The position numbers and the translations under genes are program-made. A DNA stretch of 64,000 nt from SB11 sp965249955 (GTDB taxonomy: Bacteria > Bacteroidota > Bacteroidia > UBA8524): contig OZ252261.1 of assembly GCA_965249955.1 (NCBI GenBank), positions 868,001-932,000 on the forward strand, read 5' to 3'. The stretch's first letter is position 1, and every line of letters starts with the position of its first letter. The notes under the pieces were generated by a model. The model was not told the DNA's origin, searched no databases, and worked only from the letters and a program-made list of their open reading frames with translations. Positions 48,758-56,204 of this stretch are shown here, in pieces.

Positions 48758-48954
48758 TGGCGACTAGTTAATGGCTTCAAGTATACATCTTAAAGTTTAC
48801 ACAATCGAGCATAATATTTTAAAAAAGCACTCAAAAAACACTTCACAATAAAAAACCAAAGTGTTTTACTATGCCAATGTACTAAATTTAGACTGTAAAA
48901 TTGGTAATTAAAAATCTTTTTGATGTTGTTGTTTGTAATATAGAGAATATTATA

Positions 48955-49548
48955 ATGAAAATACTGCCTGTTCCTGTAAAAGAAAAAGCATACGCCTATC
49001 TAAATCACGAAATTGGTATAACCAATTTTGAACAATGGGTATATGCTAACGCTGATGAATTGGAAGAGACGCTGGATGATAACACTTTTTTTTGGCTGAT
49101 TTCTTTTAGCTACAACCAAGAAGGTGCTAAACAAACACTATCACTACTGCTTGGCGAGCGTATTGACAAAGCCGACTACGAAAAGTATAGATTACTATAC
49201 TTATTATACAAAACCCTAGACCCACAAACTGCAAAACTTGAAATGATAGAGCAGTTTTATGATTTGTACTGCAAGGGATATTACTTTTTTGATACGTTGG
49301 CCTTAGGCTACGGGCTTAAAATTGACTATGATTTTGAATTGATGAGCGAGGAGGAAAGAGCAAAGAATGTGGCATTTTTTTATCCTGCTATAATTAAACA
49401 CATACAAGAAGTAATACAGTGGATAGAGAACGGCAATGTAGTACCCACAGGTGTTTTGAATGAATGGGGTCGATTTGAGTATATAGAAAACAGGCAAAAC
49501 ACCCCCCACTACTTAACACCTAAAAAATGGTGGCAATTTTGGTTATAA
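48955..49548 (+). CDS. Cytosolic protein of unknown function, immunity-protein-like
   Basis: The 197-residue protein has no signal peptide or membrane helix and is acidic and helical, ending in a Trp-rich tail (KKWWQFWL). The N-terminal pattern, F-E-x-W-V-Y followed by ELEETL and then a conserved-looking LISFSYN, resembles small proteins found as immunity partners near polymorphic toxins, but no toxin is nearby and the resemblance is only by eye. The ATG at 48955 was preferred to a TTG 18 codons upstream. Confidence 0.65.
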   Translation: MKILPVPVKEKAYAYLNHEIGITNFEQWVYANADELEETLDDNTFFWLISFSYNQEGAKQTLSLLLGERIDKADYEKYRLLYLLYKTLDPQTAKLEMIEQFYDLYCKGYYFFDTLALGYGLKIDYDFELMSEEERAKNVAFFYPAIIKHIQEVIQWIENGNVVPTGVLNEWGRFEYIENRQNTPHYLTPKKWWQFWL

Positions 49549-49676
49549 AGTCAATCGGGTAAAAGTACTTACTAATCTAAATTTAGTGTAATAAAACAAG
49601 CATCCCTTGCCAATACCAAAGTTTTTATGAACTTTGGAACTCATTTTTTTTGAACTCAATTTCTATAAAACATCTC

Positions 49677-51737
49677 ATGAAAATAAAACACCTATTTGTA
49701 ATGACCGTATTGGCTACTACATTGGGCAGCGCTTGCAAAAACAGCGGCGAACCCAAAACGGGCGGCGAAAGCGACAGTGCCCAACAAACTTTTGATGTGG
49801 TAAACGAAAAGTTTGCCGACTTACAAGTACTTCGCTACCAAGTGCCCGGCTTTGAAGAGCTAAGTGCACAGCAAAAAGAACTGGCTTACTATTTATACGA
49901 AGCTGCACTGTGCGGTAGAGATATGATATACGACCAAAAGTACAAACACAACTTGGCGGTGCGCAAAACCATTGAAGCTATTTATGCCAGCTATAAAGGT
50001 GATAAAAATAATGAAGACTGGAAAAAGTTTGACACCTATGCCAAGCGTGTATGGTTTAGCAATGGTATACACCACCATTATAGTAATATAAAATTTGCAC
50101 CTGAATGCAGCCGTGAGTATTTTACTAAGTTGGTTAACGGATGCCAAGAAAGTACATTACCATACGCCAAAACTGAGGTAATGACAATTTTGGGCGATGT
50201 GATTTTTGACCCGAATTTGGATGCTAAAATTGTAAATCAAGCTAATGGTATTGATAACGTAGCCCAATCGGCTAATAATTTTTATGGCGATGGTGTTACA
50301 CAAGCAATGGTTGATAAATACTACGACCAATTTAAAACTCCTAGCGGACAAGAGCCTGAGTGGGGACTAAATACCCAAGTAGTGCTTGAAAACGGAAAGA
50401 TTAAAGAGAAAACATGGAAAGTAGGCGGCATGTACACTCAATCAATCGAAAAAATTGTGTACTGGTTGCAAAAAGCAATTACTGTGGCCGAAAACCCTCA
50501 ACAAAAAGATGCCCTTGAAAAATTAGTAAAATACTATAACACTGGTGATGTACACGATTGGGATGCTTACAATATTGCGTGGGTAAAAGATACCGAAAGC
50601 CGCATTGATGTAGTAAACGGTTTTATAGAAGTATACTTGGATGCAATAGGCAAAAAAGGTTCGTTTGAAAGCGTAGTATCTATAAAAGATATGGAAGCCA
50701 GTAAACGTATTGAAACTATATCGAAAGAAGCACAATGGTTTGAAGATAACTCCCCCATTGCACCTGAGCATAAGAAAAAAGAAGTAAAAGGTATTACTGC
50801 TAAAGTAATTACTGTGATGGTAGAAAGCGGCGATGCTGCCCCAACCACCCCAATAGGTATTAACTTGCCCAACAACCGCTGGGTACGCGAAGAAATTGGT
50901 TCTAAATCAGTATCACTAGGTAACATAGTTGCTGCTTACGATCTTGCATCAGCATCAAGCCCTGTACTTAAAGAGTTTGCCTACAATGATGAGGTGGTAG
51001 AGCGTATTAAAAAATACGGTGTACTATCAGGCGAATTGCATACCGATATGCACGAGGTTATTGGACACGCATCAGGTCAGCGTGAAGCTGGTGTTGAAGT
51101 ACCAAGCAAAACTTTGGTGCAGTATGCAAGCACATTGGAAGAAGCCCGCGCCGACCTTGTTGCTTTGTATTATATTTTCGATCAGAAATTGGTAGATATG
51201 GGCGTAATGCCTAGCCTTGAAGTAGGTAAAGCCGAGTATGACGGTTATATAATGAATGGTTTAATTCGCCAGCTTACCCGCCTACAATTGGGTGAAAACC
51301 TTGAAGAAGCTCACATGCGCAACCGTCAATTAGTGGCTAAATGGGCGTATGAAAAAGGTAAAGCCGACAATGTGATTGAAATGGTGAAGAAAGACGGTAA
51401 AACTTACGTGAAAATTAACGACTACAACAAACTACGCACCTTGTTTGGTGAGTTGCTAAAAGAAATACAACGTGTGATATCGAAAGGTGATTTTGAAGCT
51501 GGTAAAAACTTAGTAGAAACCTACGGTGTACAAGTTGACCAAACTTTGCTTGCCGAAGTAATAGGCCGTTTTGAAAAACTAAATGTAGCGGCATACAGTG
51601 GTTTTATACAACCTAAATTAGTTCCTGTAATGGACGGCGATAAAATTATTGATGTGAAAGTTGAATACCCTACCGATTTTGCCGACCAAATGTTGGAGTA
51701 TGGCAAAAACTACGGTTTTCTTCCTGTAAAAAACTAA
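49677..51737 (+). CDS. Dipeptidyl-peptidase III (M49), lipoprotein
   Basis: The 686-residue zinc peptidase releases dipeptides from the N-terminus of short peptides. The M49 hallmark HEVIGH (His459, Glu460, His464) and the EEARAD motif (Glu488/Glu489, third ligand) are both intact. Length matches bacterial members such as the one in Bacteroides thetaiotaomicron. A lipoprotein signal (ending GSAC) places it in the envelope, unlike the cytosolic eukaryotic enzymes. An in-frame TTG nine codons upstream is less likely. Just upstream, CCAAAGTT/AACTTTGG forms a small hairpin in the leader region. A strong terminator follows. Confidence 0.93.
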   Translation: MKIKHLFVMTVLATTLGSACKNSGEPKTGGESDSAQQTFDVVNEKFADLQVLRYQVPGFEELSAQQKELAYYLYEAALCGRDMIYDQKYKHNLAVRKTIEAIYASYKGDKNNEDWKKFDTYAKRVWFSNGIHHHYSNIKFAPECSREYFTKLVNGCQESTLPYAKTEVMTILGDVIFDPNLDAKIVNQANGIDNVAQSANNFYGDGVTQAMVDKYYDQFKTPSGQEPEWGLNTQVVLENGKIKEKTWKVGGMYTQSIEKIVYWLQKAITVAENPQQKDALEKLVKYYNTGDVHDWDAYNIAWVKDTESRIDVVNGFIEVYLDAIGKKGSFESVVSIKDMEASKRIETISKEAQWFEDNSPIAPEHKKKEVKGITAKVITVMVESGDAAPTTPIGINLPNNRWVREEIGSKSVSLGNIVAAYDLASASSPVLKEFAYNDEVVERIKKYGVLSGELHTDMHEVIGHASGQREAGVEVPSKTLVQYASTLEEARADLVALYYIFDQKLVDMGVMPSLEVGKAEYDGYIMNGLIRQLTRLQLGENLEEAHMRNRQLVAKWAYEKGKADNVIEMVKKDGKTYVKINDYNKLRTLFGELLKEIQRVISKGDFEAGKNLVETYGVQVDQTLLAEVIGRFEKLNVAAYSGFIQPKLVPVMDGDKIIDVKVEYPTDFADQMLEYGKNYGFLPVKN

Positions 51738-51762
51738 AGCTACTTTAGCTTTGAAATTTTAT

Positions 51763-51803
51763 AAAAAGAGGAGGTGCGCCTGCGGCGCACCTCCTCTTTT
51801 TTG
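51763..51803. terminator. Strong terminator, convergent genes
   Basis: An 18-bp GC-rich perfect stem around loop TGC, with flanking A-run and T-run, lies between dpp3 and the convergent AT-rich cassette. Confidence 0.92.
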
Positions 51804-51855
51804 TTCTCTGCTTGACATCACCAAACATTAACTACTTAATAATCAATAATATAAA

Positions 51856-52236
51856 TTAATTATCCCTTAAATATTCCTTAAGCATACCCTCATAACCTAA
51901 CCCCTTGCAGTTTAATGTTTCAAGTATTGTTTTAGAAAACTCATTAAACTCATTCTCTATTGCAGCAGAGACGACCAGTATTTTTTCACTTTTGCTTTCT
52001 TTATCAAGGTAACTCTTCAGTTTCGAATGTAAAATTCCATAATATGCCCATGAAGCCAAACCTTGCCATTCATTATCCCTAATCTTTTTTTCTACCTCTT
52101 CATAGGTATTCCAAAGATTCCAAGATCTAATTCCATCCCCAACAGTATTGTCTCTTTTTATAATTGTAACATCTGAAATATTAATCTCACTTGGCCAGTA
52201 GCTTAAGTGACTTTTAAATAGTTCTTTCAAATTCAT
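51856..52236 (-). CDS. Unknown protein, last gene of AT-rich cassette
   Basis: The 126-residue cytosolic protein is Lys/Glu/Ser-rich with no motif I recognise. Its ATG overlaps the stop of the preceding gene as TGATG, so the two are translationally coupled. The third codon position is markedly richer in A and T than in flanking genes, a sign of foreign origin. Confidence 0.7.
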   Translation of the reverse strand: MNLKELFKSHLSYWPSEINISDVTIIKRDNTVGDGIRSWNLWNTYEEVEKKIRDNEWQGLASWAYYGILHSKLKSYLDKESKSEKILVVSAAIENEFNEFSKTILETLNCKGLGYEGMLKEYLRDN

Positions 52237-52754
52237 CACTCAATACCCCATATACTCACTCCATCATCAACATAATCATCAATTACCCCTTTTTTGATTC
52301 TAATTTCAAAAGCGACAGTTTTTATTTCAAGGGGAGTTCTAATTTTCCTATAGACAATTATCCCGTCTTTAAATGATTCATATCTAATATCTAATTTATC
52401 ATCATTTATTTTATAGGATTTAGATTTAATAATTTTTTTATTCTTATTGATAAAAAAAAGTACTGCAACAGTGTCACAAGTCTTGCTTATAAAAGTCACC
52501 TCAAAAAGTTTATGCTCACCTGCTATAAGTGAATTTATGGATAAAATGCTACCATCAATTTCAAAGCTATCATTAATTTCTTGTTTTATCTGACCCATAT
52601 CATTATGGAGGATACACTTTTGAATTGGTATATCAAATGCCATTACCGCTGGCTTATACATTATAAAAACACATATATTAAGGGAATCTTTTTGCTGTCC
52701 GTATAAACTGTAAAGACATTGAGACAGCAAAAAAAATAAAATAATTCGTTTCAT
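52236..52754 (-). CDS. Unknown exported protein of AT-rich cassette
   Basis: The 172-residue protein has a signal peptide (1-19, ending LYGQ), then an Ile/Lys-rich beta domain with three cysteines. No lipobox, no catalytic motif and no recognised family. It lies 30 nt behind the small first gene of the cassette and overlaps the next by one base. Confidence 0.7.
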   Translation of the reverse strand: MKRIILFFLLSQCLYSLYGQQKDSLNICVFIMYKPAVMAFDIPIQKCILHNDMGQIKQEINDSFEIDGSILSINSLIAGEHKLFEVTFISKTCDTVAVLFFINKNKKIIKSKSYKINDDKLDIRYESFKDGIIVYRKIRTPLEIKTVAFEIRIKKGVIDDYVDDGVSIWGIE

Positions 52755-52784
52755 TACTTATTATAATTACTTACTAATTTGTTT

Positions 52785-53018
52785 TTATTTTAACCCCTTC
52801 CTTATAAGTACCAGCTTCTCCTTTTTCAATAATTCCCCCCTATTTTGACACAGATAATCACACACCCTTTTTATCATTTCTTGATATTCTTTATATTCTG
52901 GAAGCTCAGAATATAAAATATAATTAGCTAAATCTACCCAATCCCCTGCATCATCAATTGTGTTCCTATCATTAATTTGCTCACTCCAATCGATTCCTAG
53001 TTCAGCAGCATTATGCAT
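52785..53018 (-). CDS. Small unknown protein, first gene of AT-rich cassette
   Basis: This 77-residue acidic, helical protein has no signal peptide. It could be a complete small protein or the C-terminal remnant of a larger one: an in-frame stop lies six codons upstream of its ATG. Its start region abuts the ghost copy of the prfB end. Function unknown. Confidence 0.5.
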   Translation of the reverse strand: MHNAAELGIDWSEQINDRNTIDDAGDWVDLANYILYSELPEYKEYQEMIKRVCDYLCQNRGELLKKEKLVLIRKGLK

Positions 53019-53029
53019 TATCGATACTA

Positions 53030-53093
53030 CTTCTTACTACAAAACCCCATTAAAGGCTTTGATAGAACCATCAAGGTTGCTATCAAGTACCCC
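53030..53093 (-). repeat. Decayed copy of the prfB 3' end
   Basis: About 64 nt align to the last codons of prfB (53811-53876), about 52 positions matching by eye with one 2-nt gap. The translation of the ghost reads VLDSNLDGSIKAF, against VLDGDLDGFIKAY in RF2. It lies about 780 bp downstream of the real end, in the same orientation. Confidence 0.75.
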
Positions 53094-53159
53094 TTAGCTG
53101 GCATGCACAACAATAAAAGATAACAGTGTTGCAATAGTTAGTAATATGTTTTTTTGCAT
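53094..53159 (-). pseudogene. Orphan signal peptide, truncated gene
   Basis: ATG at 53159 opens a perfect 21-residue signal peptide (MQKNILLTIATLLSFIVVHA) that hits TAA immediately after the would-be cleavage site. It is the 5' remnant of an exported-protein gene whose body has been lost and replaced by the prfB-like fragment. Confidence 0.6.
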
Positions 53160-53183
53160 TGTTTTAATATTATCAAATATATT

Positions 53184-53786
53184 TCAAAACTTCCACCCCG
53201 CATTAATGCCTATGCCAAAACCGCCTACGCTGCCACCAACACTATTGCCACGGTATTGAACGGTGGTAAAAGCGTGAGGGGCTATATTAAAAGTGTCTTT
53301 TAGCAGCATATTTAGTCGCACACCAAGTGTATTACTCATACGCCAATAATCGCTAGAAAGGTCAACAGTAAGCACATTAAGGTATGGGCTAAGGGTTACA
53401 CTAGGGTTTAAGGGTATGTGGTAACTTACTCCCTCAGGCACTAATAAACTAAACAAAGCTAAAGTCCAATAACCGTTGTCTTGCACATTGCGAGAGGAAA
53501 GCGTTAAGCCATAATACGCCAATACACTACCACCATAAAACTTGCCGTAGTTTACCCCTTTTGATGTACTTACATAGCTAATACCATACTCAAGCGCCCA
53601 CCTATCGGCCACAAAATAAGAAGCTGTAATACCGTATATATTATCAAAATAGGGGCTATTGCCCATTAGCTGGCTTTGGTAATGGCCACCCAATATAAAA
53701 TCACCTTTTTTAAATACCTGTGCACTGCCGCAAACACTTGTGGCAAGCAGACTGCTAAGCAGCATATTTTTAAGGCAATTTTTCAT
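53184..53786 (-). CDS. Small outer-membrane barrel-like protein
   Basis: The 200-residue exported protein has a signal peptide (1-23, ending CGSAQ) followed by alternating amphipathic strands rich in Tyr, Gly and Ser, ending GINAGWKF with a terminal Phe. This is the pattern of an 8-stranded outer-membrane barrel. There is no known function. It starts 21 nt after the end of prfB and sits between the real and ghost copies of the prfB end. Confidence 0.78.
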   Translation of the reverse strand: MKNCLKNMLLSSLLATSVCGSAQVFKKGDFILGGHYQSQLMGNSPYFDNIYGITASYFVADRWALEYGISYVSTSKGVNYGKFYGGSVLAYYGLTLSSRNVQDNGYWTLALFSLLVPEGVSYHIPLNPSVTLSPYLNVLTVDLSSDYWRMSNTLGVRLNMLLKDTFNIAPHAFTTVQYRGNSVGGSVGGFGIGINAGWKF

Positions 53787-53807
53787 TATGTATTACTAAT
53801 ACACGGT

Positions 53808-54897
53808 TTACTTCTTGCTTCCAAACTCCATTAAGTAGGCTTTTATAAACCCATCAAGGTCGCCATCAAGCACTGCTTGTGCGTTGCTGGTTTCATAGTC
53901 TGTACGTATATCTTTCACCAATTTATACGGATGCAACACATAACTGCGTATTTGCGATCCCCACTCAATTTTTTTCTTATTCGCCTCTACCGCCGCCTTC
54001 GCTTCGTTGCGTTTGCGTATCTCCATCTCATACAATTGCGATTTCAGCATTTGCAAAGCACGTTCGCGGTTGGCACTTTGGCTACGTTCTACTTGACATA
54101 CCACCACAATACCCGTAGGTAAGTGTTTCATCATCACTTTGGTTTCAACCTTGTTCACGTTTTGTCCGCCTGCACCACCTGAGCGCGCAGTATTCACCTC
54201 CAAATCGGCAGGGTTCACCTCAATTTCAATACTATCGTCTACCACAGGGTAAACGTATACCGAAGTAAACGAAGTATGTCGGCGGGCATTAGAATCAAAA
54301 GGCGATATACGCACCAAACGGTGCACACCGTTTTCACCTTTCAAATAGCCATAAGCAAACTCGCCATCAATTTGCAGCGAGCACGATTTTATACCCGCAC
54401 CCTCCCCTGCTTGATAATCTAATTCGCTCACTTTAAAGCCCTTCTTCTCGCCCCACATTATATACATACGCATCAGCATTTCTGCCCAGTCTTGGCTTTC
54501 AGTTCCGCCTGCGCCTGCATTTATATTCACAATAGCACTTAGTTGGTCTTCTTCACCACTAAGCATATTTTTAAACTCAAGCTCTTCAACCGCTTTTAGG
54601 GTAATATCGTATTGTGGGTCTAGCTCTTCATCACCGGCTTCGCCAGCTTCTGCAAATTCAAACAAAACCGTTAGGTCTTCCATCTTTTGCTCCACAGCAT
54701 CATAGGCATCCGTCCATGTTTTTTTGGTTTTAATCCCTTTCAGATGAAGTTCTGCTTTCTTGGGGTCGTCCCAAAATTCGGGCTGGTGGCTCACCTCTTC
54801 TTCTTGCGCTATTAGCGCGCGTTTGGCATCAACGTCAAAGATACCTCCTCAAAGCCTCTACGCGGCTCTTTAAATCTTTATATTGGTCAGTAGTCAT
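53808..54897 (-). CDS. prfB: Peptide chain release factor 2, with programmed +1 frameshift
   Basis: RF2 ends translation at UGA and UAA. The gene is in two frames. An ATG at 54897 opens 20 codons that end with the in-frame TGA at 54837-54835. Reading resumes one base on, at GAC (54836-54834), and runs to 53808, giving 362 residues in all. The frameshift site is AGG AGG TAT CTT TGA C, with the internal Shine-Dalgarno at 54849-54844 three bases from CTT, the same arrangement as E. coli. The SPF anticodon-mimic motif and the GGQ catalytic motif (SGGAGGQNVNKVE) are present. The -7 box TAATTTTG ends seven bases before the ATG. Low RF2 stalls at TGA and favours the shift, so the gene autoregulates. 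Confidence 0.96.
54834..54849 (-). promoter_or_regulatory. prfB +1 frameshift signal
   Basis: AGGAGG, TAT, slippery CTT, stop TGA, then C. Every element of the known bacterial RF2 frameshift cassette is present and correctly spaced. Confidence 0.95.
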
Positions 54898-54904
54898 AAG
54901 GGTG

Positions 54905-54912
54905 CAAAATTA
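54905..54912 (-). promoter_or_regulatory. -7 box of prfB, leaderless arrangement
   Basis: The minus strand reads TAATTTTG, followed by CACCCTT and the ATG. The next TTTG is 22 nt upstream. Confidence 0.45.
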
Positions 54913-54982
54913 ATTCTTTTTACATATTGGCTTACAAATTGTTGCGGTACTAATAAATATCTTTTATCGTGCGCTTGTTTTG

Positions 54983-54990
54983 TACTTTTG
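54983..54990 (+). promoter_or_regulatory. Putative -7 box of the transglutaminase-like gene
   Basis: TACTTTTG, 37 nt before the ATG. A purine-rich AAAGGAAAAG lies just upstream of the start. Confidence 0.4.
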
Positions 54991-55027
54991 AGGTCAAAAT
55001 AACGTTGTAAAAAATAGAAAGGAAAAG

Positions 55028-55954
55028 ATGGAAACCACCTCTGCACCCGAAGAAGAAAAAGAAAAAAACGGCCTCACCGAAGGCATCATTACGTTTTTAT
55101 CGTACTTTTTTGTGCTGCCCGTTTTTATCATTTTCCATAAAATTTTACCCGACCCCGATTGGCCTCTTTTTCTCGACCGTATTTTAATTGCTACTGCCAT
55201 TTTTTTCTTAATCAAACTACTGCTATATGTTTTTAAGCCCATTATACTAATAGGTTTTGTGCTGGCATTGGGTTGGCTAACCTACGGCAGCATTTGGGGC
55301 AGTTATGGTTTTAGAGGTTTTTATAATGATTATAGGGCGATGATTTTTTCAATGGCCAACAGCCCCAACCCGCAGCACATTGCCATTAGTGAGTTTAAAG
55401 CGTTCCCCATAAAATCTAAAGTGAAGGCGGCGGCCAACTACGACCAAGAGGATGTGCGCAATTTTGCGGTAAAAACAGCCTCGAAGTATTTTGTTGAATA
55501 CCAAAAACAACCCTACTATAATAAGTACAGAGTACTGATACAAAGTTTTTCTATTTTTAAAGAGATAAACAGCAATTGGAATTACGTTAACGACCCCGAC
55601 GATAAGGAGTATTTTGCAAAGGCTAGTGAAACGGTAAATTTAATGGCGGGCGATTGCGACGACCATACTGTTTTTATGACAGCCTGCATAAAGGCTATTG
55701 GTGGTAAAACCCGTATGATACTAACTACGGGACATATTTATCCTGAAATTTATATTGGTGATATGGCCGACCTTGAGGAGATAAACTACCTTATTCATGC
55801 TGAGTTGTTTAAGGAGGAAACCAAGGGGAAATCGCTATACTACCACAGCGACCAAGATGGCGGCATTTGGCTAAACCTTGATTATACAGGCAACTATCCC
55901 GGTGGCAAGTTTATGGCCGACGAGGTTGAAGGGGTTATTTATTTAGAAGGATAA
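55028..55954 (+). CDS. Transglutaminase-like membrane protein
   Basis: The 308-residue protein has an acidic N-terminus, then two or three membrane helices (about 18-100). A transglutaminase-like fold follows with Cys210 in GDCDDHTVF, His236 in TTGHIYPEIYIG, and an Asp-containing DLEEINYL or WLNLDYTG stretch further on as the third member. Such TGc domains act as proteases, amidases or transferases, so the reaction is unknown. It is divergent from prfB, with 130 bp between the starts. Confidence 0.85.
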   Translation: METTSAPEEEKEKNGLTEGIITFLSYFFVLPVFIIFHKILPDPDWPLFLDRILIATAIFFLIKLLLYVFKPIILIGFVLALGWLTYGSIWGSYGFRGFYNDYRAMIFSMANSPNPQHIAISEFKAFPIKSKVKAAANYDQEDVRNFAVKTASKYFVEYQKQPYYNKYRVLIQSFSIFKEINSNWNYVNDPDDKEYFAKASETVNLMAGDCDDHTVFMTACIKAIGGKTRMILTTGHIYPEIYIGDMADLEEINYLIHAELFKEETKGKSLYYHSDQDGGIWLNLDYTGNYPGGKFMADEVEGVIYLEG

Positions 55955-55957
55955 AGG

Positions 55958-56203
55958 CCATTTGGCATTGTACATTTATCAGTTATCATTTTCCATTTAG
56001 AATTTGAGATTTGAAATGCTAAAGTATTGCTTTTAGTACAAGGTAGTAGGTATAAAATAGAAAGATTTTGGAGTTGAAGTTTTAAACTCTAAAAAATCAC
56101 ATCCCATACCAACTTGACATCTGACATCTAGCATCTATCATCATATATTGTAAAAGGTAGGTAGAAAGATAAAAGACTAACCGTTCTATCCTGACTCACA
56201 CCA
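55958..56203. repeat. Composite intergenic repeat
   Basis: CCATTTGGCATTGTACATTT leads into TATCAGTTATCATTTTCC and AGAATTTGAGATTTG, then AGTAGGTATAAAATAGAAAG and TGACATCTGACATC phrases, a second AGGTAGGTAGAAAGATAAAA and the start of the glgE tail. Confidence 0.6.
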
Positions 56204-56204
56204 A

